Of a stretch of DNA of 64,000 nucleotides, positions 52,557 through 61,375 are shown one piece after another (the stretch's first letter is position 1; each line of letters opens with the position of its first letter). Source of the stretch: Azophilus sp026709365 (GTDB lineage Bacteria; Pseudomonadota; Gammaproteobacteria; Pseudomonadales; Azotimanducaceae); assembly GCA_965200175.1 (NCBI GenBank), contig OZ241345.1, positions 3,720,001-3,784,000 of the forward strand, given 5' to 3'. Below the pieces are notes generated by a model. That model was not told the origin of the DNA, did no database searches, and saw only the letters and a list, made by a program, of their open reading frames with translations. Position numbers and translations under genes: made by a program.

Positions 52557-53549
52557 TCAGAGGTCAGCCCCAATCGCCGCGCCGATTTCGTACGCGCGCA
52601 GGCGGGCGGCGTGGTCGTAGATGTGGGCGGAGAGGATGACTTCGTCCGCTTTGGTGCGCTGGACAAACGATCTGAGCTGCTGGCGCACCTGGTCCGGGTT
52701 GCCGACCGCCGAGCAGGCCGTGATCTGGCCGAGCAGGCGGCGTTCGGCAGCGCCCAGCGTCGCCTCGAAATCCGCCTTGGGCGGCGGCAGCGGGCCGGGA
52801 TTGCCGGTGCGCAGCTTCAGGAACGACTGCTGGGAGGAGGTGCGCAGCAGCCGGGCCTCGTCTTCGGTGTCGGCCGCAAACAGGTTGAATGCGGCCATGA
52901 CGTAGGGCGCGTCCAGTTGCGGGGAAGCCACGAAGTGCTCCCGGTAGGTGGCCAGCGCCTGGTCGAGCGCGGCTGGCGCAAAGTGCGAAGCAAAGGCGTA
53001 GGGCAGCCCCAGCAAAGCCGCCAGCTGGGCGCCGTAGAGGCTGGAGCCCAGAATCCAGAGCGGCACCCCAAGCCCCTCTCCGGGCACCGCGCGCACCTGC
53101 CGCTGGGCACTGGCCTCGGCGAAGTAGTCCCGCAGTTCCATCACGTCCCGGGGAAACTCGTTGATGTCCCCGGCCAAGGTCCGCCGCAGCGCATGGGCAG
53201 TGACTTGATCGGTGCCCGGCGCTCGGCCAATGCCGAGATCGACCCGCCCGGGATGCAGGGACTCCAAGGTGCCGAACTGCTCGGCGATCACCAGCGGCGC
53301 ATGGTTGGGCAGCATCACGCCGCCCGCCCCCACGCGGATGGCGGAGGTGCCGCCGGCGATGTGGCCGATGACCACCGCGGTCGCGGCGCTGGCGATGCCG
53401 CGCATGTTGTGGTGCTCCGCGACCCAATAGCGCGTGTAGCCCCACCCTTCGGCGTGCCGGGCGAGGTCCAGGGCGTTGGCCAGCGCCTGGGCCGCATCGC
53501 CGCCCTCGATGATGGGCACCAAGTCCAGAACGGCAAGTTTGATTGGCAC
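52557..53549 (-). CDS. LLM-class flavin-dependent oxidoreductase (MsnO8/YhbW-like)
   Basis: 330 residues. A bacterial-luciferase-like TIM barrel: starts IKLAVLDLVPIIEGG; YTRYWVAEHHNMRGIASAAT, GAGGVMLPNHAPLVIAEQFG and RVDLGIGRAPGTD are the typical strand-loop segments of the MsnO8 subgroup. It probably uses FMNH2, though F420 is possible for the superfamily and the genome makes F420. Single gene; substrate unknown. Confidence 0.9.
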   Translation of the reverse strand: MPIKLAVLDLVPIIEGGDAAQALANALDLARHAEGWGYTRYWVAEHHNMRGIASAATAVVIGHIAGGTSAIRVGAGGVMLPNHAPLVIAEQFGTLESLHPGRVDLGIGRAPGTDQVTAHALRRTLAGDINEFPRDVMELRDYFAEASAQRQVRAVPGEGLGVPLWILGSSLYGAQLAALLGLPYAFASHFAPAALDQALATYREHFVASPQLDAPYVMAAFNLFAADTEDEARLLRTSSQQSFLKLRTGNPGPLPPPKADFEATLGAAERRLLGQITACSAVGNPDQVRQQLRSFVQRTKADEVILSAHIYDHAARLRAYEIGAAIGADL

Positions 53550-53754
53550 GGGATTGGGTGTCCTCAGTCGCTGCTCAGCTTGGTTGGAGACTTCAAGCCG
53601 TTTTCCTTCACTAAGCCTTGGTGGGGGTGCTTATGTCCCGTTGTCGTGTGGATAAATTCACAGATCTCCAAGGCAAGTTGAAATGGGGAAGCGGCCTCAT
53701 GGGCCAAGAACCATGACCTCGGGCTTAAGGTGCCCTGCCGAATCGGGAGGAAGC

Positions 53755-53828
53755 GGCGCTTTCGATGGCTTAGCTCATCGAAAGCGCCAACAAACTGCCC
53801 GGCTGACGCATCGCCCCAGGGCGATGCG
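53755..53828. other. Two hairpins between the LLM gene and the autotransporter gene
   Basis: GGCGCTTTCGAT (53755-53766) pairs perfectly with ATCGAAAGCGCC (53777-53788). CGCATCGCC pairs with GGCGATGCG at 53807-53828. They lie just past the stop of the minus-strand autotransporter gene and could slow RNA decay or end transcription, but no T-tract follows. No gene in 53550-53834. Confidence 0.45.
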
Positions 53829-53834
53829 CAGCGA

Positions 53835-54587
53835 CTAGAACGCCCAACCAACCCCTGCGCGAACGGAACTGTCGTCGCCGCTGGTGGCGAATCCAGCGTT
53901 GACGAAGATGTTCTTCCCTTCACCGAATCGACCGGAGATGCCGACTGCGACGCCCTGCTCGCCATCGCTGTTGCCAACGCCGACGCCGACAAAGAAGTCG
54001 CGGTCGCCGCCGGGCGGCGCATTGGGCACGGCGGAAAGGGCAGCGGCCATCGCAGCAACTTGACTGACTCGTTCATCCACCGCCATCAGCCGCCGGTCGA
54101 GATTCATGATCGAGGCGGTATTGGCAGCGATGCCGTCAGCATTGGCGGCGATGGATCGATTCTGAACGTCATCGGCCATCATGCGGGCCATCTCGTTCCG
54201 CTCGATGGCCATCATGTTGCCGTCGATGCGCTCATTCTGCGCCGCATCGTCGGCTTGGCGGGCCGTCTCGTTCTCCGCAATGGCCGCCGCGTTGCCGTCG
54301 ATGCGCCCGTTCTGCGCCGCATCGTCAGCTTGGCGGGCCGTCTCGTTCTCTGCAATGGCCGCCGCGTTGCCGTCGATGCGCCCGTTCTGCGCCGCATCGT
54401 CGGCCTGGCGGGCGGTCTCGTTCTCCGCAATGGCCTTTCTGTTCTCCTCGACGCCCTCCTCAAGCTCCTCATGGTAGGCAAACGCCCCGGTCGGAGCGGC
54501 TGCGCCGAAGAAGGCGAGGCAGACGGAAAGAAGCAGGTTGCGGGCAATGGCGTCAGCGCCTGAACGAGGGGGATAGGCAGTAGTCAT
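53835..54587 (-). CDS. Small trimeric autotransporter (YadA-like anchor with coiled-coil stalk)
   Basis: 250 residues. Signal peptide at about 15-37 (NLLLSVCLAFFGAAAPTGAF). The stalk is built of three near-identical 25-residue units (AIAENETARQADDAAQNGRI, then DGNAA) followed by looser ones. From about 165 comes a YadA anchor: DRRLMAVDERVSQVAAMAAA, LSAVPNAPPG, VGVGVGNSDGEQGVAVGISG, ending AGVGWAF with the usual terminal aromatic residue. Trimers would form one 12-strand barrel in the outer membrane. There is no head domain, so it is a bare stalk; function perhaps adhesion or spacing. Confidence 0.85.
   Translation of the reverse strand: MTTAYPPRSGADAIARNLLLSVCLAFFGAAAPTGAFAYHEELEEGVEENRKAIAENETARQADDAAQNGRIDGNAAAIAENETARQADDAAQNGRIDGNAAAIAENETARQADDAAQNERIDGNMMAIERNEMARMMADDVQNRSIAANADGIAANTASIMNLDRRLMAVDERVSQVAAMAAALSAVPNAPPGGDRDFFVGVGVGNSDGEQGVAVGISGRFGEGKNIFVNAGFATSGDDSSVRAGVGWAF
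54238..54445 (-). repeat. 75-bp tandem repeats in the autotransporter stalk
   Basis: Nearly three units of 75 bp that differ at a few bases, each coding 25 residues. Such perfect in-frame tandems are prone to copy-number change. The 54588-54728 gap upstream of the gene holds nothing I can name. Confidence 0.75.
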
Positions 54588-54728
54588 GGTGGTTGCTCCG
54601 TTCGGAAATGGTTTGAGTGGTCAGGTTGGTTACAGAATCGCCGAATCCAAAACACAGCGGCGACCAGCAGCACAGAGGCTTCCGCAGTTCAAAAGTTAGC
54701 GCAAGCGCCAACGCATAACAACGTCAGC

Positions 54729-57200
54729 CTAGGGCAATTCCACGGATTCGATCAATCCCGGACGCAGCAGAGGCGCCTTGCGCTTGCGTTCGTATTTCCG
54801 CGCTGGCGTGTTGATGATCTGGGCGAGTTCTCCTGCCCGGCGTCCTGCATCGAGGCGTTCCGCGTTGACTTCGCCATAAAGCGTGGTGCGCTGGCGCGGC
54901 TTGCGGCCTGCGGCTTCGATCATGGCCGCCATTTCCTGGGGCGAGGTCTCCTGTCCGTGAGTGGTGCCTGCCGCACGGCTGATGCTTTCGTTCATCAGCG
55001 TGCCGCCCAAGTCGTTGCAGCCGGCGTTGAGGCAGGCGATGACGCCCTTGCGGCCCATTTTCACCCAACTGGCCTGGATGTTGGTGATGTGCGGGTGCAG
55101 AGCGAGACGGGCAACGGCATGCATCAACACGGCCTCGCGGAAAGTGGGGCCTTTTCGAGCTCGGCCCTTGAGGTACATTGGCGCCTCCATGTGGACGAAG
55201 GGCAGCGGCACGAACTCGGTGAAGCCGCCGGTTCTGGCCTGCAGGTCGCGCACCCGGATCAGGTGCCGCGCCCAGTGCTGCGGCCCTTCCACATGGCCGT
55301 ACATGATGGTGGCCGTGGTCCTGAACCCCACGCCGTGGGCGGCCTCCATCACTTCAAGCCACTGGCCGGTGTTGATCTTGTCCGGGCAGATGACGGCACG
55401 GACCTCATCGTCGAGAATTTCCGCTGCGGTGCCCGGCAGCGTGCCGAGGCCCGCCGCCTTCAGCCGTTGCAGGTAAGTGGGCAGATCCAAGTTCAGGGTG
55501 GCCGCGCCCTGCCAAACCTCCAAGGGCGAAAAGGCGTGGATGTGCATGTCAGGCACCGCCGCCTTCACCGCGCCCAAGATGCCGATGTAGGTCTCGCCGG
55601 TGTATTCGGGATGGATGCCGCCCTGCATGCAAACTTCCGTGCCGCCCCGATTCCAAGCCTCCTCGGTGCGCCGTTGGATCTCCTCGTGGGAAAGGTCGTA
55701 GGGCCGACCGCGCAGGTTTTCCGACAGCTTGCCCTTGGAGAACGCGCAGAACTGGCACTTGAAGTAGCAGATGTTGGTGTAGTTGATGTTGCGGTTGACG
55801 ACGAAGCTCACGACGTCGCCGTTGACCTCGGCGCGCAGGCGGTCGGCAGCTTGGACCACGGCGGTGAAGTCACCGCCCCGCGCCTGAAACAGCCGCACGA
55901 TCTCCGTTTCCGTAAGGCTGTGAGCGGCAGTCGCCTTGTCCAGAATGGCGGCGACGTCGTCGGCCGTCCGACCTGGCGCGGCGCGGATGGCGGTGAGTTC
56001 TGCCTCGGGGGGGTCAAGCTGCTCCCCCGGCGACCAGCCATCGGTGCGCGGAAAGCCGTCCGCGTCCACGAGGTCGAGCACCGCTTGGCGCAATTCGGGC
56101 GCAACCCAGGTTGCGGCATCCCGGGCATACGCCGGATAGAGGGTCAGGCGCTCCTGCAGCTGCTTGCCCGCTGCGGCGGTTTCCCGAGCTAGTTCGTCCA
56201 GTTGCGGCCAAGGCGCCTCGGGGTTCACGAAGTCCGGGGTGAGGGGCGATACGCCGCCCCAGTCGTTGATGCCCGCATCGACAATTTGCGGCAGCACGCC
56301 GGGGCTTAGGTTGGGCGGCGCTTGGACGCTCATCGCCGGGCCGAAAATCAGGCGGGCCATGGCGATGGTCCAGAGCAGTTCGTTCAGGTCCGGCTCCGGC
56401 GCCTGCGCCATCTTGGTCTCCGGCTTGGCCCGGAAGTTCTGGACGATGATCTCCTGGATGTGGCTGTGCCGCTCATGCACGGCGCGAATGGCCAGCAGGG
56501 ATTCGATGCGCTCCAAGCGCGTCTCGCCAATGCCGATCAGAATGCCGGTGGTAAAAGGAATTTTTGCCCGCCCGGCGTCTTCCAGGGCTTGCAGCCGCAC
56601 GGCCGGCACCTTGTCCGGCGAGCCGTAGTGCGGCATGCCCTTCCCGCAGAGCCGATCCGAGGCCGACTCCAGCATGAGGCCCATCGACGGCGACACGGGG
56701 CGCATGTGCGCCAACTCGTCCGGCGTCATGTTGCCGGGATTCAAGTGCGGCAGCAGGCCGGTTTCCCGATGCACGACCTCGGCTGCGTGGCGCAGGTAGC
56801 TCAAGGTGGAGTCGAAGCCGAGGGCGGCCAGCCCCTCGCGCGCCGCCTTGTAGCGCAGTTCCGGCTTCTCGCCCAAGGTGAACAGGGCCTCCTTGCAGCC
56901 CATTGCCGCGCCGTGGCGGGCGGTTTCGAGCACTTCATCAAGGGTCATGTAGGGCGCCTTAACCCGCCGCGGCACTTGGGCGAAGGTGCAGTAGTGGCAG
57001 ACGTCCCGGCACAGGTGGGTCAGGGGAATGAAAACCTTGCGCGAATAGGTGACGACATTGCGGAACCCCTCATCGCGCAGCGCCGCGGCGGCTTGCGCCA
57101 AAGCTCGGGTGTCCTGCCAAGCGGCCAGCCCCCGTGCTTCCGCGTCGGTCATTCGACCCCCGTGGCGGGCCTTGTGGAGAGCTTGTTCGGAACGGGGCAT
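54729..57200 (-). CDS. fbiC: FO synthase, fused CofG-CofH (FbiC)
   Basis: 823 residues. It builds the deazaflavin FO, the chromophore of F420, from tyrosine and the flavin precursor diaminouracil. Two radical-SAM domains are fused: the CofG half with Cys64, Cys68 and Cys71 (CRDVCHYC), and the CofH half with CYFKCQFC near residue 480. The one-chain form is usual in Actinobacteria; archaea use two proteins. Last gene of the npdG-cofE-cofD-cofC-fbiC run. Confidence 0.95.
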   Translation of the reverse strand: MPRSEQALHKARHGGRMTDAEARGLAAWQDTRALAQAAAALRDEGFRNVVTYSRKVFIPLTHLCRDVCHYCTFAQVPRRVKAPYMTLDEVLETARHGAAMGCKEALFTLGEKPELRYKAAREGLAALGFDSTLSYLRHAAEVVHRETGLLPHLNPGNMTPDELAHMRPVSPSMGLMLESASDRLCGKGMPHYGSPDKVPAVRLQALEDAGRAKIPFTTGILIGIGETRLERIESLLAIRAVHERHSHIQEIIVQNFRAKPETKMAQAPEPDLNELLWTIAMARLIFGPAMSVQAPPNLSPGVLPQIVDAGINDWGGVSPLTPDFVNPEAPWPQLDELARETAAAGKQLQERLTLYPAYARDAATWVAPELRQAVLDLVDADGFPRTDGWSPGEQLDPPEAELTAIRAAPGRTADDVAAILDKATAAHSLTETEIVRLFQARGGDFTAVVQAADRLRAEVNGDVVSFVVNRNINYTNICYFKCQFCAFSKGKLSENLRGRPYDLSHEEIQRRTEEAWNRGGTEVCMQGGIHPEYTGETYIGILGAVKAAVPDMHIHAFSPLEVWQGAATLNLDLPTYLQRLKAAGLGTLPGTAAEILDDEVRAVICPDKINTGQWLEVMEAAHGVGFRTTATIMYGHVEGPQHWARHLIRVRDLQARTGGFTEFVPLPFVHMEAPMYLKGRARKGPTFREAVLMHAVARLALHPHITNIQASWVKMGRKGVIACLNAGCNDLGGTLMNESISRAAGTTHGQETSPQEMAAMIEAAGRKPRQRTTLYGEVNAERLDAGRRAGELAQIINTPARKYERKRKAPLLRPGLIESVELP

Positions 57201-57224
57201 GTCGAGTCCTCAGTGCCCTAGCTT

Positions 57225-57887
57225 CTAAAGCGCTTCATTATCAACGCCCGCAAGCCGTTCGGCTATACCCGAATTTCGCAGGTAAGTCCCAGTCCGGCCA
57301 CCCGGGGCTCGGCGCAGCAACTGAACAAGGTCAGCCGGTGTGTCGATGTCCAAGGCGAAGCCGGAGCCGGCAACCACCCGGGGTCCCAAGCCCGCCCGCC
57401 GGGCATGTTCGGCGTGGGCGCTGAAGCTCTTGCCGTCAAAGACAAAGGGGATGGCGTCCGGCGGCGTGCAGATCATGCCGTTGGTGCCAATGCGCTCCGT
57501 GTCCGGAAGCAGCGTGACGCCTTGGTGCGCGGCGATGAGGCCATCGGTTTCATCGGGCTCGATCAGCGGGGCGTCGGCATGCGCGATGAAGATGCCGCGG
57601 GCGCCGAGTTCCCCCACCGCATGGTCCCGCGCTTGGTTCAGCGCTTCGGGCAGATTGGCGCCGACGCTCTCGGCGAACTGACGCAATCCAAAGGCCTCCG
57701 CCAAGGCCTTGGCCTGCGGGGCGCGGGAAACCAGCAGGATGCCGCAGAGCCGCTGGCAGCGGGACAGGGCGCAGAGCACGTCCCGCGCCATCGCCAGCAT
57801 GAGCGCCTGGCGTTCCGGGGCGCTCAGGACGCTGGCCAAGCGCTTTTTCGCCTGCTCGAAGCGCTTGATGGGAACGATGGCCCACAT
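57225..57887 (-). CDS. cofC: 2-phospho-L-lactate (or PEP/3-PG) guanylyltransferase
   Basis: 220 residues. It activates a three-carbon phosphate with GTP for transfer to FO. The N-terminus MWAIVPIKRFEQAKKRLASV has the CofC/FbiD start (P-x-K-x-x-x-x-A-K-x-R-L). HADAPLIEPDE and TLLPDTERIGTNGMICTP are the metal- and nucleotide-site segments. Its start shares one base with the cofD stop. Which three-carbon compound is used cannot be read from the sequence. Confidence 0.92.
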   Translation of the reverse strand: MWAIVPIKRFEQAKKRLASVLSAPERQALMLAMARDVLCALSRCQRLCGILLVSRAPQAKALAEAFGLRQFAESVGANLPEALNQARDHAVGELGARGIFIAHADAPLIEPDETDGLIAAHQGVTLLPDTERIGTNGMICTPPDAIPFVFDGKSFSAHAEHARRAGLGPRVVAGSGFALDIDTPADLVQLLRRAPGGRTGTYLRNSGIAERLAGVDNEAL

Positions 57888-58825
57888 CAGGCTCTCCCGC
57901 CGCTTAAGGCCCTGATGAAATCAAGGGTCTGCGCTGCCAGGCGCTCCCGGTCCCCAAGCGTCACCATCAGGGATTGCGCCACCCGAGTCGGCATCGCCAA
58001 GCCGCCGTCCAAGTCAGCGTCCCGTTCATCGAGAATGAAGCCGTCGATGAGGCCCGCATAGTGCTCAGCGACCTGGGCGGCGGTGGCAGGCATACCCAAT
58101 TCCTCCATCATCTTGGCGGTCGGCCCCTTGACGGCGCCCCCGCCGACGATTGGCGAGACCGCCACCAGGGGAGCGCCGCTGGCCTTCAAGGCTTCCCTCA
58201 ATCCAGGCACCGCGAGTAAGGGATCCACGGAAACGAACGGGTTGGAGGGGCAGATGATGATGCCCTCGCAGCTTTCGAGGTGAACGGCCAAGTCCGGGCT
58301 CGGGCCGGCGTCCCCAGCGCCGGCGAACTCGAAGCCGGTCACTGCGGGTTGGCAGCGGTCGCGCACGAAGTAGTGCTGAAACGCCATGGGACCGTTGGCG
58401 GTATGAACCTGCGTGCGCACTGGATCATCGCTCATTGGAATGATGGGTTGCCGAACGCCGAGGCTGGCGGCAATGCGCCGGGTGGCGTGGGTGAGGGTGG
58501 CGCCTTGGCGGAGCATGCCGGTGCGCGTAACGTGCAGCGCCAAGTCCCGGTCGCCGAGCCGGAACCAGGTCTCCCCGCCGAGCTCATCCAAGGCGGCCAT
58601 GAAGTGCCAGCTCTCGTCCTTGCGCCCCCAACCGACTTCCGGGTTGCTCAATCCCGCCAGCGTGTAGGTGAGCGTGTCCATGTCCGGCGAGATGTGCAGG
58701 CCCAAGTGCTCGAAGTCGTCGCCGGTGTTGACGACGAAGGCGATCTCCTCCGCAGCCAGGATGCGCGCCAGCCCCACCGCCAGCTTGGCGCCGCCGATGC
58801 CGCCGGTGAGCGCCAGATAGCCCAT
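57887..58825 (-). CDS. cofD: 2-phospho-L-lactate transferase
   Basis: 312 residues. It transfers the activated phospholactyl-type group to FO, giving F420-0 (or its dehydro form). The start YLALTGGIGGAKLAVGLARI and NTGDDFEHLGLHISPDMDTL are CofD/FbiA signatures; IICPSNPFVSVDPLLAVPGL follows. The gene is joined to cofE (TAATG overlap) and to cofC. Confidence 0.95.
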   Translation of the reverse strand: MGYLALTGGIGGAKLAVGLARILAAEEIAFVVNTGDDFEHLGLHISPDMDTLTYTLAGLSNPEVGWGRKDESWHFMAALDELGGETWFRLGDRDLALHVTRTGMLRQGATLTHATRRIAASLGVRQPIIPMSDDPVRTQVHTANGPMAFQHYFVRDRCQPAVTGFEFAGAGDAGPSPDLAVHLESCEGIIICPSNPFVSVDPLLAVPGLREALKASGAPLVAVSPIVGGGAVKGPTAKMMEELGMPATAAQVAEHYAGLIDGFILDERDADLDGGLAMPTRVAQSLMVTLGDRERLAAQTLDFIRALSGGRA

Positions 58826-59604
58826 TAGCGGAACAGATCCTCAGCGAGCGGGCGTACGATCTCGCTGGCCGTACCGCTGCCGGATTGGGTCGGAAGGCCC
58901 TTGGCCAGAACGAGCGGAACGCGTTCCGTGGTTTCGCCCATCAGCAGGGTGGCGGCCGCTGCGACGGCATCGGCGCGGTTGATGAGCGTGACCTTGAGTT
59001 CACGACCAAAGAGGTCTGCGCCGCCGCGGCGATCATCAAGCACCTCGATGCCCGCCGCGCCGATGGCCACGCCCACGGTGCCCAAGCGCCAAGGCCGATT
59101 GTGGCTGTCAGTGATGAGCACGCCGAGGGCCACGCCAGTCAGCTCGGCCAAGCGGCTGCGCAGCGCGGTCGCCGAGCGGTCCGGATCGAGGGGCAGCAGC
59201 AGCGCCTGATCACCGCCGCCGTGATCGATGTTCGACTGGTCGATGCCGGCGTTGGCGCACACCAGCCCCAGACGGTGGCGGACGATCAGGATGCCCGGGC
59301 GTTGGCGCAGCACTTCGGTGGATTCGTCGAGAATGAGCTGGACCAAGCGCGGATCCTTGTCCGTCTCAGCGCCAAGGCTGACGGCCTGCGCTGAAGGCTG
59401 CACGTCATCGAGATCGACTTGCCGCCCTTCCGCCTTGGACACAACCTTCTGAGCGACGCAAACCACGTCGCCGCCTTCGAGCTTGAGGCCGGCCCGCTGC
59501 ACGGCTTTCGCCGTCAGCGCCGCCAAGTCGTCGCCTGCCTGGATCATGGACAGACCCGGAACCGGCTCCAAGCGCAACGCAGCGGTCATCGGTGGCCTGC
59601 CCAT
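58825..59604 (-). CDS. cofE: Coenzyme F420-0:L-glutamate ligase
   Basis: 259 residues, or 254 from the ATG at 59589 (MTAALRLEPVPG). It adds the gamma-glutamyl tail. Core pieces: GDVVCVAQKVVSKAEGR, then VITDSHNRPWRLGTVGVAIG and the DDRRGGADLFGREL segment. It is the short CofE form and lacks the C-terminal nitroreductase-like domain that actinobacterial FbiB uses to reduce dehydro-F420. Confidence 0.94.
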   Translation of the reverse strand: MGRPPMTAALRLEPVPGLSMIQAGDDLAALTAKAVQRAGLKLEGGDVVCVAQKVVSKAEGRQVDLDDVQPSAQAVSLGAETDKDPRLVQLILDESTEVLRQRPGILIVRHRLGLVCANAGIDQSNIDHGGGDQALLLPLDPDRSATALRSRLAELTGVALGVLITDSHNRPWRLGTVGVAIGAAGIEVLDDRRGGADLFGRELKVTLINRADAVAAAATLLMGETTERVPLVLAKGLPTQSGSGTASEIVRPLAEDLFR

Positions 59605-59638
59605 CCGACGGCGGGCGCCAAACGCGCGCCGGGGGCCA

Positions 59639-60316
59639 TCAGCGGTCGGACTGGCCGACGATCTTGATGCCGGAGTGGGAGATGTCGTGGCGACGGTTGA
59701 TTTGGATCAGTATGGAGGTGAGCGCCTCGGCAGCCGCTGAATTCTCGATCGGCCCGGCGTGCCAGCCGGTCATGCCCGCTTCCTCGGTGAGCTGCATCAC
59801 CTTGTCCCGAGCCGCCTTTTTGTTGCCGGCAATGAGCACGTCGCATTCGATTGGCACGTCCTCCTGGAGCAGGTGGGCCGCGACGTTCTGATAGGCGGTG
59901 ACCACCATGACCTCCTCGCCGAGCAGATCCTGGGCCCGCTTGCCCGCACTGCCTTCCGGCGGCAACTGCACGGTGCCCACCTTGGGCGGCACCAAGGGCA
60001 CGGTGACGTCGATGAGAATCTTGCCTGCCAGAGCCGCCTTGACCCCGGCCAAGGTGGAGAGCTGATGCTCCGCCGGCACCGTGAGCACCACGATGTCGCC
60101 AGCCGCCGCCGCAGCGGCGTTCTCCATGGGCACCGCGGGCGTGTCCGGGCTGATGGCCTGCAGGTTGGCCACCGCCCGCTCGGCTTTCGGCAGCGTCCGC
60201 GAGCCGATGATGATCCGGTGTCCGGCCTTCGACCAGCGAATGGCGAGGCCGGTGCCTAGCTCTCCCGTGCCGCCGAGGATGGCAATGGTTTCCCTGTCTT
60301 TCTCGATTTGTGTCAT
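59639..60316 (-). CDS. npdG: F420-dependent NADP oxidoreductase
   Basis: 225 residues. It moves hydride between NADPH and F420, so it supplies F420H2. The NADP site is the N-terminal IAILGGTGELGTGLAIRWSK, with GSRTLPKAE after strand 2, and the F420 end carries the SNT-like NQ segment VVTAYQNVAAHLLQ and HDISHSGIKIVGQ. First gene of the F420 operon; the promoter should lie in 60317-60457. Confidence 0.92.
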   Translation of the reverse strand: MTQIEKDRETIAILGGTGELGTGLAIRWSKAGHRIIIGSRTLPKAERAVANLQAISPDTPAVPMENAAAAAAGDIVVLTVPAEHQLSTLAGVKAALAGKILIDVTVPLVPPKVGTVQLPPEGSAGKRAQDLLGEEVMVVTAYQNVAAHLLQEDVPIECDVLIAGNKKAARDKVMQLTEEAGMTGWHAGPIENSAAAEALTSILIQINRRHDISHSGIKIVGQSDR

Positions 60317-60457
60317 AAGCGCTTCCCAAAAGCCCCTTCAAAAAGGGTGCGATTATGAAGGCAAACGCACGTTGGACGCCATTGGGGCAACCCCATTCCA
60401 CAGCGCCGCCATTTGCCCTATGGTTTGCGGCCCATCTCAATGCAAGGAGGAAAACCC

Positions 60458-61372
60458 ATGCGCATAGGCACCATGATCGGCGCGGACGGCGCCAGCAATG
60501 ATCTCGACAGCGTGATCGGCAGGGCCAAGGACGCTGAGGCGGCCGGGCTCGACAGCGTCTGGCTGGCCAACATATTTTCGTTCGACGCCATCTCCACCCT
60601 CGCCTTGATTGGTCGCGAAACCCGGCGCATCGGTCTGGGCACCGCGGTCACGCCCACCTACCCCCGGCATCCGACCGCCATCGCCCAGCAGGCCCTCACC
60701 ACCCAAGCGGCCGCTCCCGGACGCTTCACGCTGGGCATCGGGCTGTCCCACAAGCTGGTCATCGAGGACATGCTCGGCCTCTCCTACGAGCGGCGCGCCG
60801 CCCACATGCGCGAGTACCTTGAAGTGCTCATGCAGTTGGCGCGGGGCGAAACCGCCAACTACGACGGCGAGGAGTATCGGGTGCGCGGGGTCGCCTTGGA
60901 CATCCCCGGTTCCGAGGGCCTCAAGGTGGTGGTCGCCGCACTCGGCCCGGCCATGCTGAAGATCGCCGGGGAGCTTGCCGACGGCACCAACACTTGGATG
61001 GTGGGGCCGAAGACCATGGACGCCCACATCGTCAAGCGGCTCACCGCCGCCGCCGATGCCGCCGGGCGGCCCGCGCCGCAGATCGTTGGCGGCTATCCCA
61101 TCGCCTTGACCACGAAGCCCGACGATGCCCGGGCGCAAATCGCCAAGAGCCTGGTGATCTACGGACAGTTGCCGAGCTATCGCGCCATGCTCGACCGGGA
61201 GGGCGTGGCGGGGCCGGAGGACATCGCGCTGCTTGGCGATGAGAACCTGCTGCGCGGCGAAATCAAGCGCTTGGAGGATGCGGGCGTGACCGACTTCAAC
61301 GCCGCCATCATGAACGTCGAGGACGGCGCCTACCAGCGGACCTTGGAGTTCCTGGGGAGCCTGAAGGGATGA
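60458..61372 (+). CDS. LLM-class oxidoreductase, probably F420-dependent
   Basis: 304 residues from the ATG at 60458, placed by an excellent AAGGAGG (60444-60450). Motifs of the F420-using LLM branch: RIGTMIGADGASNDL, LDSVWLANIFSFDAIS, GLGTAVTPTYPRHP, and PGRFTLGIGLSHKLVIEDML. It is divergent from the npdG-led operon, which backs F420 as cofactor. Substrate unknown. Confidence 0.9.
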   Translation: MRIGTMIGADGASNDLDSVIGRAKDAEAAGLDSVWLANIFSFDAISTLALIGRETRRIGLGTAVTPTYPRHPTAIAQQALTTQAAAPGRFTLGIGLSHKLVIEDMLGLSYERRAAHMREYLEVLMQLARGETANYDGEEYRVRGVALDIPGSEGLKVVVAALGPAMLKIAGELADGTNTWMVGPKTMDAHIVKRLTAAADAAGRPAPQIVGGYPIALTTKPDDARAQIAKSLVIYGQLPSYRAMLDREGVAGPEDIALLGDENLLRGEIKRLEDAGVTDFNAAIMNVEDGAYQRTLEFLGSLKG

Positions 61373-61375
61373 GCC

